Positions 34,689 to 44,261 of a stretch of DNA of 64,000 bases are shown piece by piece. The notes beneath the pieces were generated by a model that saw nothing but the letters and a program-made list of their open reading frames with translations, searched no databases and was not told where the DNA came from. The stretch lies in NCBI RefSeq assembly GCF_900107535.1, contig NZ_FNRA01000002.1:434001-498000 (forward strand), written 5' to 3'. Numbering within the stretch: the first letter of the stretch is position 1; every line of letters begins with the position of its first letter. The stretch comes from Pedobacter hartonius. GTDB lineage: Bacteria > Bacteroidota > Bacteroidia > Sphingobacteriales > Sphingobacteriaceae. A program made the position numbers and the translations under genes.

Positions 34689-35990
34689 ATGAAATACGAA
34701 GATATAGAAAACAACCTATTTATCGAAAACCGTACGAAACTACGGAAACTCCTAAATAACAACTCATTAGCTATTTTTCAATCCAATGATGAATTCCCAA
34801 AAAGCGGTGATCAGGACTTCCCTTTCAAACAAAATGCAGACCTCTTTTACCTTTCAGGCATCGATCAGGAGCAGACAATATTGCTGATTTATCCCGATTG
34901 TCCTAACCCTTTATATAAAGAAGTCCTGTTTTTAAGACAGACAAACGACAATATTAAGATCTGGGAAGGTCATAAATACACAAAAACATTGGCCCGGAAG
35001 GCCTCTGGCATACAATCTGTCTACTGGCTTGACGATTTTGAGCCAATTCTGAACAGTATTGTCTCCTATGCAGACTATGTTTACCTGAATATGAATGAAA
35101 ATGTTACATCATCGTATGCAGTTCCATACCGGGATATCCGGTTTATTGAACACATGAAAGCCAAATATCCACTACATCGTTACGAAAGAGCTGCACCATT
35201 AATGCGTCAGCTGCGTGATAAGAAGTCGGCCGGAGAGGTACATCTGATCCTAAAAGCTTGTGAAATCACAAGGGATGCTTTTCTTCGTGTGCTTAAATTT
35301 ACGCGTCCCGGTGTAACAGAATATGAGATTGAGGCGGAGATTATTCATGAATTTATCAGAAAAAGGGCTACCGGCCATGCTTATCCTCCAATCATCGCAT
35401 CCGGAAAAAATGCAAATATTCTCCATTACAGTGATAATAACCAGATTTGTGAGCAGGGCGACCTGGTACTGATGGACTTTGGCGCTGAATATGCCAATTA
35501 CAATGCCGATATGACCCGTACAATTCCCCTGAGCGGCAGATTTACACCAAGGCAAAAAGAGGTATATAACGCTGTTGTAAACGTCATGAAGGAAGCAAAA
35601 AAAATATTATCCCCAGGGCTTTCCCCAAAGGAATATAATCAGAGCGTGGCCGCGTTCATGACTGAGCAGCTGGTCGGATTACGCCTGCTCTCCATAAATG
35701 ATGTAAAAAATCAGGATCCAGCCTTTCCGCTCTATAAAAAGTATTTTATGCATGGCATCAGTCACCATCTTGGTTTGGATGTCCATGACTTTGCCGACCG
35801 GTATGCACCTTTTTCAGAGGGAAACGTACTTACCTGTGAGCCGGGCATCTACATTCCTGAAGAGGGCTTCGGCATCCGTTTAGAGAACAATATACTGCTC
35901 AAAAAGGACGGCAACATTGATCTCATGGAAAATATTCCCCTGGAAGCTGAAGAAATCGAGGAAATCATGAACAGCACATCTTACTTATAG
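34689..35990 (+). CDS. pepP: Xaa-Pro aminopeptidase (M24B family)
   Basis: A 433-residue cytoplasmic metallopeptidase that removes N-terminal residues next to proline. The N-terminal creatinase-like domain is followed by the pita-bread fold with two-metal ligands: two Asp in LMDFGAEYANYNADMTRT, His in HGISHHLGLDVHD, Glu in CEPGIYIPE and Glu in GFGIRLENN. The ATG at 34689 is chosen because an in-frame TTG at 34656 lies inside the promoter element. The glycosyltransferase gene follows after 4 bases, so the two are co-transcribed. Confidence 0.92.
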   Translation: MKYEDIENNLFIENRTKLRKLLNNNSLAIFQSNDEFPKSGDQDFPFKQNADLFYLSGIDQEQTILLIYPDCPNPLYKEVLFLRQTNDNIKIWEGHKYTKTLARKASGIQSVYWLDDFEPILNSIVSYADYVYLNMNENVTSSYAVPYRDIRFIEHMKAKYPLHRYERAAPLMRQLRDKKSAGEVHLILKACEITRDAFLRVLKFTRPGVTEYEIEAEIIHEFIRKRATGHAYPPIIASGKNANILHYSDNNQICEQGDLVLMDFGAEYANYNADMTRTIPLSGRFTPRQKEVYNAVVNVMKEAKKILSPGLSPKEYNQSVAAFMTEQLVGLRLLSINDVKNQDPAFPLYKKYFMHGISHHLGLDVHDFADRYAPFSEGNVLTCEPGIYIPEEGFGIRLENNILLKKDGNIDLMENIPLEAEEIEEIMNSTSYL

Positions 35991-35994
35991 CCAC

Positions 35995-36663
35995 ATGCCC
36001 ATACCAAAGATCATACATCAAACCTTTAAGACCTCCAAACTACCTTTTTTAACGAGGTGGCATATTTCCAGGCTAAGAAAGAGAAACCCACATTATACAT
36101 ACGAATTTTATGACGATGAGCGGATCAATGCATTTCTCTCAGCGGAATATGATGCCAAAGTGGTCTCAGCCTATAAGAAACTAAACATCGGAGCTGCTAA
36201 AGCCGATTTCTTCAGATATGCGGTTCTATATAAAAAAGGCGGCGTATATCTTGACATCGACTGCAGCGTGAACAGCCGGCTTGATGATTTCATTGCACCC
36301 GATGACCATGCGCTGCTCTCGCCAGAGAAAAATCCTGCATTTTTTGTTCAGTGGGCCATGATGTATGAAGCGGGCCATCCATTTTTAAAGAAAACCATGG
36401 AAATGGTTCTTGATAACATTTCTCAAAATAAATACCCGCACGATGTGCACAAGATGACTGGCCCAACTGTGTATTCAATTGCAATCAGGGAGTGCCTGGC
36501 AAACGATCCTGATATATCACACAGGGTATCCGGTGTTGAATACGCACCACATCTGAAAGATAAATATAAATGGGCTAAGTTCTTTCTTTACAGTAGCCGG
36601 GCGGAACACTGGAAAAAGAAACAGGTAAGTTCAACGGTACTCAGACAGAGCCATCATTTATAA
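35995..36663 (+). CDS. Glycosyltransferase with DXD-type sugar-binding region (OCH1/TcdA-like)
   Basis: A 222-residue protein. MPIPKIIHQTFKTSKLP at the start and the block KADFFRYAVLYKKGGVYLDI, containing the DID metal site, identify the glycosyltransferase family that includes OCH1-like mannosyltransferases. The short length is normal for bacterial forms involved in capsule or lipopolysaccharide synthesis. It is 4 bases downstream of pepP and overlaps the convergent meaB by 10 bases. It probably belongs functionally to the surface-glycan region to the right. Confidence 0.85.
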   Translation: MPIPKIIHQTFKTSKLPFLTRWHISRLRKRNPHYTYEFYDDERINAFLSAEYDAKVVSAYKKLNIGAAKADFFRYAVLYKKGGVYLDIDCSVNSRLDDFIAPDDHALLSPEKNPAFFVQWAMMYEAGHPFLKKTMEMVLDNISQNKYPHDVHKMTGPTVYSIAIRECLANDPDISHRVSGVEYAPHLKDKYKWAKFFLYSSRAEHWKKKQVSSTVLRQSHHL

Positions 36664-37550
36664 TTGTACTGCTCTATAAACCGGTATAAGTTGAAGCCTG
36701 CATCACGATGGGAAACCGCAAGCTTATGCTGGAGCTCAGTTTTTGATATATCATGCATCCGCTTATTCTGAATCAGTTTGTATGCTTTTTCAGCATACAA
36801 AAATAATCTTCTTTCATTACTTTTAATGTCCACAGTATTCAGCCATTGCAATAACTCCGCGGTACCAAAATGTTTATCGGCTATAGTTTTAAATACAGGA
36901 ATAGTATCTGCGCGCTGGTGCAGCGATTTCCTCAGCTGATTGGCAAACGATTCAGCTCCATCCCTGTCTGCTTTATTTACGATAAAGACATCGCCTATTT
37001 CCATTAAACCGGATTTGATATGCTGGATTTCATCTCCTGCTTCAGGAACCAGAACAACCATAGTAATATCAGCTAAACCGGCGATTTCAATTTCTGATTG
37101 TCCAACACCGACGGTTTCTATAAGAATATAATCAAAATTTGAGCTTTTTAGCACGTCAGTCATTTCAATGATCTTTCCTGCCAGGCCACCCACTGAACCA
37201 CGTGTCGCAACAGAACGGATATAAACGTCAGGATTATTAAAATGGGAAGACATTCTGATCCTGTCCCCCAAAAGAGACCCGAGATTAAACGGCGACGTCG
37301 GATCCACCGCCAGAACAGCAATCCTCTTACCTTCATCACTCCAGGTACCGATCATAGCATTCACCAGAGTACTTTTCCCGGCACCCGGCGGACCAGTGAT
37401 CCCAATGACAGGGACATTATAATTCATCACCATTGCCTGAAGCAGTGTTATGCTGCCGGGTAAGTCATTTTCAACTAAGGTTAATCCTCTCGCTAAAGAC
37501 AAATAATCACCCCTTTTTATTTCAGATAAAAGCTGCGGTATTGTTTTCAT
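36654..37550 (-). CDS. meaB: Methylmalonyl-CoA mutase-associated GTPase MeaB
   Basis: A 298-residue G3E-family GTPase that protects and reloads the B12 enzyme methylmalonyl-CoA mutase. Visible parts are Walker A (GPPGAGKSTLVNAM), the switch region with DPTSPFNLGSLLGDRIRM, the ETVGVGQSE block and the guanine-specificity motif NKAD. The C-terminal helical dimerisation arm is present. The mutase genes are not in the window. It stands alone on the minus strand among glycan genes, which look unrelated. Confidence 0.93.
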   Translation of the reverse strand: MKTIPQLLSEIKRGDYLSLARGLTLVENDLPGSITLLQAMVMNYNVPVIGITGPPGAGKSTLVNAMIGTWSDEGKRIAVLAVDPTSPFNLGSLLGDRIRMSSHFNNPDVYIRSVATRGSVGGLAGKIIEMTDVLKSSNFDYILIETVGVGQSEIEIAGLADITMVVLVPEAGDEIQHIKSGLMEIGDVFIVNKADRDGAESFANQLRKSLHQRADTIPVFKTIADKHFGTAELLQWLNTVDIKSNERRLFLYAEKAYKLIQNKRMHDISKTELQHKLAVSHRDAGFNLYRFIEQYNYK

Positions 37551-37737
37551 TGCTAACCTCTCTTTCCTGCAAAGAACCAGAATATATCTGCTCCGGCAAA
37601 ATAAATATTCTTACCCTTTAGCAGAACGCATGTGAATGCTTACATCTACATCTCTGGGAGCACGCGGTTCCGGCCTTAATTTAGCAGACTGTATTACAAA
37701 TACAAAATTTGTACCTTCGCTAAATTTTCAAATTTAA

Positions 37738-39558
37738 ATGAAGACCTATTTCAGATTACTTTCCTTTGCAAAACCAATTGAAAAGTTTGCTATACCTTAT
37801 TTAATAGCAACTTTGTTAGCCATATTTTTTAACACCTTTAATTTTACGCTGCTATCACCTCTGCTTGACACATTATTTTCAACAGGTAAGCCCTCAACGG
37901 GTGTAATGCAGGTGGCAGGAAAGCTGGATTTTCTTGCGCAGTTCAAAAATTATATTAACCACACCATAGCCACTGTAGGTAAAGAAGGAGCCTTAAAAAT
38001 TGTTTGTTCAGTTATCTTAATTTCGGTTTTACTCTCTAATTTCTTTCGATACCTGTCTCAGCGTTTTATGGAAGATTTGAGGGTACATACATTGCTGAAC
38101 CTGCGAAAAACTGTATTTAGTAATGTAATGGACCTCCATCTTGGCTTTTTTAATAATGAACGGAAAGGCGATATTATTTCCAAGGTGTCCTCAGACGTAC
38201 AGGTAGTACAGTTTACCGTTACCAATACGCTTCAGGTTGTATTCAAAGAACCCGTACAATTGATTTTCTACATCGTTGTGTTATTCAGTATCTCGGTAAA
38301 ACTCACATTATTCTCTTTATTGGTTATACCTGTTTCAGGATTTATCATTAGCAAAATTGTTAAGAGGCTAAAGCAGCAGGCTACCGCGGCGCATGAGTCT
38401 TTTGCAAAGATGATCGGATTTCTGGACGAGGCCCTGAGTGGTATCAAGATCATAAAAGCATTTAACGCAACACCCAGGATCAAGGCAAAATTTGATGCGG
38501 AAAACTACTACTACTCTAACCTGAACAGGAAGATGGCAAGGAGGCAGCAATTGGCATCTCCGGTTTCACAGGCACTCGGCATTTTGGTGGTTGTCATCAT
38601 TGTACTCTATGGCGGTTCACTGGTAATCAGCGGCAGCAAGGAATTTACAGCGTCTGACTTCATCATGTATATTGCTGTCTTTTCCCAGGTAATGCAACCA
38701 GTTAAAGCAATCAGCGATTCTTTTACAGGTATTCATTCCGGTATTGCCGCAGGAGAAAGGGTTCTTGCATTGATTGATACTAAGCCGGAAATGGTGAATA
38801 AGGAAGGTGCAACTGAACTAAAAACCTTTAGTGAGTCGCTGATCCTGGAAAATGTATCCTTTAGTTATGCAGATAAAGATGTGCTGAACGGAATTAACCT
38901 TACTATTCCAAAGGGAAAAACTGTAGCTATGGTAGGTCCTTCCGGTGGTGGAAAAAGTACACTAATGGATCTCATCCCACGTTTCCATGATCCTAAAAGC
39001 GGGAGGATCAAAATAGATAATATCGATTATAAAGATCTTACAGTAGAAAGTATCAGAAATAACATGGGAACTGTAAATCAGGAATCTTTCCTTTTCAATG
39101 ATACCATATTCAATAATATTGCCTTCACTAAACCTGATGCGACAGAGGAAGAAGTAATGGCGGCGGCTAAAATTGCCAATGCCCATGAATTCATCACTCA
39201 GGCTGACAATGGTTATCAAACTTTTGTTGGCGACAGGGGAAACAGGCTCTCAGGCGGACAGCGGCAGCGGATCTGTATTGCCCGGGCGGTACTCGCCAAT
39301 CCGCCTATCATGTTACTTGATGAAGCTACCTCAGCACTGGATACAGAGTCAGAAAAATTAGTGCAGGACGCCCTTAACAATCTGATGAAGAACAGAACCT
39401 CTATCGTTATTGCACATAGACTGAGTACGATACAACACGCCGATATTATTGTTGTTATTGAAAAAGGTATGATTGTAGAGCAAGGCAGCCACCTGGAGTT
39501 GCTGACACACAATGGCCTTTATAAACGTTTAATAGATATGCAGACTTTTGCCGAATAA
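37738..39558 (+). CDS. ABC exporter, MsbA-like (fused permease and ATPase)
   Basis: A 606-residue half-transporter. Six transmembrane helices (about residues 20-320; the coupling region is near DLHLGFFNNERKGDIISKVS) precede an ATPase domain with Walker A GPSGGGKSTL, the signature LSGGQRQRI, Walker B IMLLDEATSALD and the H-loop IVIAHRLST. The resemblance is to MsbA, which flips lipid A-core or other lipid-linked glycans across the inner membrane. It begins the plus-strand part of the glycan region, and four glycosyltransferase genes follow closely, so glycolipid export fits. A -7-like TACCTTCG lies about 20 bases upstream. Confidence 0.9.
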   Translation: MKTYFRLLSFAKPIEKFAIPYLIATLLAIFFNTFNFTLLSPLLDTLFSTGKPSTGVMQVAGKLDFLAQFKNYINHTIATVGKEGALKIVCSVILISVLLSNFFRYLSQRFMEDLRVHTLLNLRKTVFSNVMDLHLGFFNNERKGDIISKVSSDVQVVQFTVTNTLQVVFKEPVQLIFYIVVLFSISVKLTLFSLLVIPVSGFIISKIVKRLKQQATAAHESFAKMIGFLDEALSGIKIIKAFNATPRIKAKFDAENYYYSNLNRKMARRQQLASPVSQALGILVVVIIVLYGGSLVISGSKEFTASDFIMYIAVFSQVMQPVKAISDSFTGIHSGIAAGERVLALIDTKPEMVNKEGATELKTFSESLILENVSFSYADKDVLNGINLTIPKGKTVAMVGPSGGGKSTLMDLIPRFHDPKSGRIKIDNIDYKDLTVESIRNNMGTVNQESFLFNDTIFNNIAFTKPDATEEEVMAAAKIANAHEFITQADNGYQTFVGDRGNRLSGGQRQRICIARAVLANPPIMLLDEATSALDTESEKLVQDALNNLMKNRTSIVIAHRLSTIQHADIIVVIEKGMIVEQGSHLELLTHNGLYKRLIDMQTFAE

Positions 39559-39572
39559 ACCTTGCTGAGACT

Positions 39573-40358
39573 ATGCCAGAAATATCGATTATAATATCCA
39601 CATACAATTGGCCCGAAGCACTGAAATTATGCCTGCTCAGCATTAAAGAGCAAACTGTGCTTCCTGCAGAGGTTATTATTGCGGATGACGGATCCGGTTC
39701 TGCAACCAGACAAGTTATCGGTGAGATAAAAAAAGATTTCCCTGTTCCGCTCCTGCATGTATGGCATGAAGATATGGGTTTCAGGAAAACCATCATTTTA
39801 AACAAGGCCGTTAAGCAGTCTTCCAGACAATATATCGTGCAGATTGACGGAGATGTTATTCTTGAAAAACACTTTATTGCAGATCACCAGACCTTGTCTG
39901 AGCCGCATGTTTTCGTGCGAGGCACCCGTGCACATATTAAACAGGAAAGACTACCGGAAATATTCCGTACCGCACATATCTATTTTAGCTTTTTAAGCTG
40001 CGGCATCATAAATAGGTTTAACAGTATAAGATTACCGATGTTATCATTCCTGCTGGAAAAAAAAAGCAATAATTCAGAAAGCGTACGGGGGAGTAACCTC
40101 GCCTATTGGAAATCAGACTTTATACTGGTTAACGGTTATAATAATGCGCTTACCGGCTGGGGCCATGAAGATGAAGAACTGGCCGCACGCTTTGTGAATA
40201 ATAATATCCAAAAAAAAGCAGTTAAACTTAAGGCTGTGCAGTTTCATTTATCACATGGACAGTTATCCCGGAATAATGAACCTGAACACGCCAGAGAGGT
40301 TAAATCTGCTGTTCAAATGAGACTAAAAGACTGTATAAATGGCTATGCACAATCCTAG
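39573..40358 (+). CDS. Family 2 glycosyltransferase (first of a tandem pair)
   Basis: A 261-residue GT-A fold enzyme. The N-terminal ISIIISTYNWPEALKLCLLS and IIADDGSGSATR form the nucleotide-sugar site; YIVQIDGDVILEK gives the DXD motif. The C-terminal part with VRGSNLAYWKSDFILVNGYN and GWGHEDEELAARF matches the galactosyltransferase-like C-terminal domain. It overlaps the next gene by 20 bases and is clearly its paralogue. It sits 14 bases after the ABC exporter, suggesting co-expression in lipid-linked glycan assembly. Confidence 0.9.
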   Translation: MPEISIIISTYNWPEALKLCLLSIKEQTVLPAEVIIADDGSGSATRQVIGEIKKDFPVPLLHVWHEDMGFRKTIILNKAVKQSSRQYIVQIDGDVILEKHFIADHQTLSEPHVFVRGTRAHIKQERLPEIFRTAHIYFSFLSCGIINRFNSIRLPMLSFLLEKKSNNSESVRGSNLAYWKSDFILVNGYNNALTGWGHEDEELAARFVNNNIQKKAVKLKAVQFHLSHGQLSRNNEPEHAREVKSAVQMRLKDCINGYAQS

Positions 40359-41145
40359 CATTTCGCTGATGGTTTCTACCTATAACTGGCCGGATGCCTT
40401 AAATCTGTGCCTGATCAGTATAAGGGAGCAAAATGTATTGCCCGATGAGGTCATTATTGCTGACGACGGCTCCGGACCCGAAACTCAAACACTGATAAAA
40501 AAATATCAGAAAGACTTTCCGGTACCTTTAATACATGTCTGGCAGAAAGATGAAGGGTTTCAGCTTTCCAGGATCAGGAATAAAGCGATAGCTAAAGCTA
40601 AAGGAAGTTATATCGTTCAGATTGACGGAGACCTCATTCTGGAGCATCATTTTATAGAAGACCATATCAGGTTCAGCAATACCGGAACATTTGTTAGCGG
40701 TACCAGGGTTCAGATGTCCGCTTCTCTTTCCGGAAAACTTATTCAATATAAAAGTACCAGGGTTCCGTTATTTTCAAGAGGCCTTACCAATTTCTCAAAT
40801 GCCCTGAGGTTTTCCCCCCTCAGCAACTTTATGGCAGAGCGATATAAAGCTCACAATATAACCTATGTGAGGGGCTGTAATATGGCCTTTTGGAAAACGG
40901 ACCTGCTGAAAGTGAATGGTTACAACGAATCTATCGTTGGCTGGGGCAGGGAAGACAGCGAAATTGCGGTTAGATTAATCAATTCAGGTATAAAAAAAAG
41001 AATATTAAAGTTTGGGGCAGTTGCTTTTCATATTTACCATCCCGAATCACCAAGGCAACATCTGGCAGAGAATGATGCAGTTCTTAATGACTGTATTGAA
41101 AATCATACGCAGACCTGTGAATCAGGCCTGTCAAAATATTTATAA
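40339..41145 (+). CDS. Family 2 glycosyltransferase (second of a tandem pair)
   Basis: A 268-residue paralogue of the preceding enzyme with the same order of motifs: SLMVSTYNWPDALNLCLISI, VIIADDGSGPETQ, SYIVQIDGDLILEHHFIEDH, then VRGCNMAFWKTDLLKVNGYN and GWGREDSEIAVRL. It begins 20 bases before the first gene ends, an overlap consistent with tandem duplication and translational coupling. The two probably add consecutive or alternative hexoses to the same acceptor. Confidence 0.9.
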   Translation: MAMHNPSISLMVSTYNWPDALNLCLISIREQNVLPDEVIIADDGSGPETQTLIKKYQKDFPVPLIHVWQKDEGFQLSRIRNKAIAKAKGSYIVQIDGDLILEHHFIEDHIRFSNTGTFVSGTRVQMSASLSGKLIQYKSTRVPLFSRGLTNFSNALRFSPLSNFMAERYKAHNITYVRGCNMAFWKTDLLKVNGYNESIVGWGREDSEIAVRLINSGIKKRILKFGAVAFHIYHPESPRQHLAENDAVLNDCIENHTQTCESGLSKYL

Positions 41146-41167
41146 ATAATTAGACTTCAAAATAAAA

Positions 41168-42085
41168 ATGGTAGAGGTATCTGTTATTATCCCAAACTTC
41201 AATCATTCTGCTTTCCTGAAGCAGAGAATAGATTCTGTATTGAACCAGACTTTTCAAAATTTTGAATTAATAATATTAGACGACTGTTCAACAGACAACA
41301 GCAAGGACGTTATAAAAATGTATAGTAGTCATCCTAAGGTAACTCATATAGTCTTTAATTCTGTGAATAGCGGAAGCCCATTTATCCAATGGGAAAAAGG
41401 CATTAATTTAGCAAAAGGAGAATATATCTGGATAGCAGAAAGTGACGACTGGTGTGAACCCTCACTCCTGGAAGAGCTTCTTACAGGGATAAAAAAGGAT
41501 AAAGATTGCGTTATTAGTTATTGTCAAATGTATTATATCAATGGTGACAATGCCATTAAATGGCAATCAAGCCATCATTGCCTGTCTGAAATAGTAGATA
41601 GTAAGGATTTTATAGAAGACTATTTAGCTGTTAAGGTGTCCATCTACAATGCCAGTATGGCTATCTTTAAAAAAGATATGTTTAACAATATATCCAGGGA
41701 ATATACCACTTATAAATTTTCAGGTGACAGACTTTTCTGGATACAAATTGCCAGACAGGGTAAAACACATATTAGCGGAAAACTCCTTAATTATTTTAGA
41801 AAGCATGACAAGGATGTAAGTACCAAAGCTTATAAAAGTGGGTTAAATTTTATCGAGGAGTTGAAAATAGTCAACTGGATGTATCAGGAAAAATTGATTA
41901 ACGATGCTACCTACGATCAGGCATTCAAAAAACAATATAAAGAATACTGGAACGTTAAAAACAGTATTGATCCCGTAAACAGAAATTTAATTGATCCTAT
42001 GTTCCGGCATCCACTATCGTCAAAAACCAACATACTCAGGTTTTTACTTCCAGCGATGTGGAATGCCTATAAAAAAAGAAAATAA
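41168..42085 (+). CDS. Family 2 glycosyltransferase
   Basis: A 305-residue enzyme with VSVIIPNFNHSAFLKQRIDS, the ELIILDDCSTDNSKDV nucleotide site and the acidic ESDDWCEPSLLEE motif in the DXD position. The C-terminal half (SGDRLFWIQIARQGKTH) is of the bacterial cell-wall type. Its stop overlaps the next ATG by one base. Composition is more AT-rich than in the neighbouring housekeeping genes, as is common for surface-glycan loci. Confidence 0.88.
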   Translation: MVEVSVIIPNFNHSAFLKQRIDSVLNQTFQNFELIILDDCSTDNSKDVIKMYSSHPKVTHIVFNSVNSGSPFIQWEKGINLAKGEYIWIAESDDWCEPSLLEELLTGIKKDKDCVISYCQMYYINGDNAIKWQSSHHCLSEIVDSKDFIEDYLAVKVSIYNASMAIFKKDMFNNISREYTTYKFSGDRLFWIQIARQGKTHISGKLLNYFRKHDKDVSTKAYKSGLNFIEELKIVNWMYQEKLINDATYDQAFKKQYKEYWNVKNSIDPVNRNLIDPMFRHPLSSKTNILRFLLPAMWNAYKKRK

Positions 42086-43053
42086 TGGCGAACAGAGGTA
42101 TAACGGTCATTATTTGTACATTCAATGGTAAACAACGACTGAGCGAAACTATTACCCATATAGCCGGCCAGACGCTGCCGGAAAATATTGGATGGGAAGT
42201 AATCCTCGCCGATAATGCATCCACAGACGGATCAGCACTATTTGCTGAAGCCCTCTGGGATTCGTGTGCAGTCAAAAATGTGCCATTCAGAGTAATCATT
42301 GAAAGCCAGCCCGGTAAACTATACGCCTTACAGCATGCTGTTAAGGCAGCTAACTATGAATATATAGTCATTTGCGATGACGATAATTGGCTATCTGCAG
42401 ATTATCTTAAAAATGCATTTGAGCTTTTGCAGGCAATGCCAGATGTAGGGGCTATAGGAGGCCAGGGGGTTCCTGTGACTGATGGCACTTTTCCTGAATG
42501 GTTCCAACATCATTTTTCTGATTATGCCGTTGGCCCACAGGCAAAAGGCACGGGTTATATGAGGCCAAGAGATGTGCTGTGGGGAGCAGGATTAATCACA
42601 AAAAAATCACTTTATCTTAAGATGTATAATGAATACCCATCATTTCTCCCTGAACTTGGAAGTGTAAGTGTCTTATCTGCAGAAGATACCGAATATTGTA
42701 TGCGTTTAATACTTAAAGGATATAGATTATATTATGATGCTGCTCTGATTTACCATCATTTTATACCAGGTGCTAAACTAACAACTACTTTTAGAGATGA
42801 GAAGCTTTTAAAAGGTTTTACCGATGCTAATTTAATTCTGCGGAAGTATTACGCTGCGATGAGAGCAACTATAAAAACCAAAGGAAGGCCGGACATATGG
42901 CTGATGTTACTATTAATTGCTCCGCTAAACTATATTTTTGCTTTTTCAGGCAAAAGGGCAGAAAAAGCCAGGGACACACTGTTCTACCTGCTCCCTTTCA
43001 GAATTAAAGCCGATGCAATCTCAACCAAAATTAAAGCTTTCCTCAAGGAGTAA
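42085..43053 (+). CDS. Family 2 glycosyltransferase with C-terminal hydrophobic region
   Basis: A 322-residue enzyme with ITVIICTFNGKQRLSETITH, ILADNASTDGS and the DXD-like CDDDNWLS. RPRDVLWGAGLITKKSLYLK and SAEDTEYCMRLILKGYRLYY are typical of GT2 enzymes acting on large glycans. Near the C-terminus the hydrophobic IWLMLLLIAPLNYIFAFS may anchor it to the inner membrane. It closes the plus-strand run that starts with the ABC exporter. Confidence 0.88.
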   Translation: MANRGITVIICTFNGKQRLSETITHIAGQTLPENIGWEVILADNASTDGSALFAEALWDSCAVKNVPFRVIIESQPGKLYALQHAVKAANYEYIVICDDDNWLSADYLKNAFELLQAMPDVGAIGGQGVPVTDGTFPEWFQHHFSDYAVGPQAKGTGYMRPRDVLWGAGLITKKSLYLKMYNEYPSFLPELGSVSVLSAEDTEYCMRLILKGYRLYYDAALIYHHFIPGAKLTTTFRDEKLLKGFTDANLILRKYYAAMRATIKTKGRPDIWLMLLLIAPLNYIFAFSGKRAEKARDTLFYLLPFRIKADAISTKIKAFLKE

Positions 43054-43118
43054 GTTCGACATGAGCTGATTCGCTATACCCGATACAGCTGTATGTTGCA
43101 ATACGGTGTAGACCTGAG

Positions 43119-44261
43119 TTATAATGAGGAGTGATCATCTAAAGTTGCACATATTTCATTTAACAACTTTTCATATTTGGGCACTTGTATGAAACTGCTA
43201 TATTCCATTGCTGCTTCTTTCATCTTTAATTGGTCTGCGGGAGAACTTCTGTGGATATTTTTCATGGCTCCGAAAATATCTTCTACATTCCAGCTATTGA
43301 CCATAGTCCCTATACCTTCCTTAATAAACAGACCGGCAACGCCAACATTAAAAGAAACAACTGGTATGCCCAGATAAGCGGCCTCTAAAATAGTTAAAGA
43401 AAAAGATTCTTCTCTTGATAAGAGTAAAAGGCCATTTGCGACCGACAAATAATTATAATAATCGTCCGACTGAGCGCCCGTTTTAATTAATTTACCTGGA
43501 TATTTCGAATCGGCAACCGATCTGACGTAGTAGTCCAGTCCTGTGTTGTATTGCGGTCCAATCCAGACAATTTTAACTGCTTCATCTTTGAAGTGCTCCA
43601 AAATCGGCAGTACATAATCCAGGCCTTTCATGTACGTTGCTCTACCAGAAATCGCCCATACAAAATCATCAGCTGATATTCCAAGCTGATCTCGGATCTC
43701 CTGAATTCTTAGAGGATTTATATCAATCGTACTGGTATCAATAAAGCTATACTGAATCCTGATATCACGATGTCCGAGTTCTGCCAGCTTTCCAGCTACT
43801 ACATCCGAACATGCAACACAAATATCAGAATACGAAATAATTTGTTCCAGTTCATTTCCTTTAATCAGTGAAAAAGCGTACAATAGTTCATGAATATGCG
43901 AAACAATTTTCACCCCCTCCGTTCTGCCAATGTTAAATACTGCCGGAATTGCCAAAGTATTAACATACCATATATCAGCTTTAAAGTTGGATTGGATATT
44001 CTTCAACTGATAAGCCAGGGGATCTATACCGAAAAATTTTAGCAATCCTCTGAATACTTTCCTGAATAAATGCTTCCCATATTTATAACTCGTCTCTTTT
44101 TTTACATAGTCAGGCAACTGATCATACATTTCTCCACGTTTTATACAAAAAACAGAGATTTCATACCGATCTTTATTAAGATTTTTCAGCAAATACCATA
44201 ACACCATTTCAGATCCTGTTCGCGCAAGATCCTGCGTGATAAATAAAATTCTTTTCTTCAT
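43119..44261 (-). CDS. Family 4 glycosyltransferase
   Basis: A 380-residue GT-B fold enzyme. The N-terminal half opens with ILFITQDLARTGSEMVLWYL. The C-terminal half has the donor-binding region with GRATYMKGLDYVLPIL, SRATYM-type basic residues, and the retaining-enzyme ExxxE-type block REESFSLTILEAAYLGIPVV. It overlaps the downstream end of the preceding minus-strand glycosyltransferase gene by 4 bases, so the two are co-transcribed. Acceptor and sugar are unknown. Confidence 0.88.
   Translation of the reverse strand: MKKRILFITQDLARTGSEMVLWYLLKNLNKDRYEISVFCIKRGEMYDQLPDYVKKETSYKYGKHLFRKVFRGLLKFFGIDPLAYQLKNIQSNFKADIWYVNTLAIPAVFNIGRTEGVKIVSHIHELLYAFSLIKGNELEQIISYSDICVACSDVVAGKLAELGHRDIRIQYSFIDTSTIDINPLRIQEIRDQLGISADDFVWAISGRATYMKGLDYVLPILEHFKDEAVKIVWIGPQYNTGLDYYVRSVADSKYPGKLIKTGAQSDDYYNYLSVANGLLLLSREESFSLTILEAAYLGIPVVSFNVGVAGLFIKEGIGTMVNSWNVEDIFGAMKNIHRSSPADQLKMKEAAMEYSSFIQVPKYEKLLNEICATLDDHSSL

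Noticed and set aside
43083..43094. 12-base perfect palindrome ATACAGCTGTAT between convergent glycosyltransferases
   Set aside because: Too short and not followed by T; no evidence for a terminator or operator. Could be chance.
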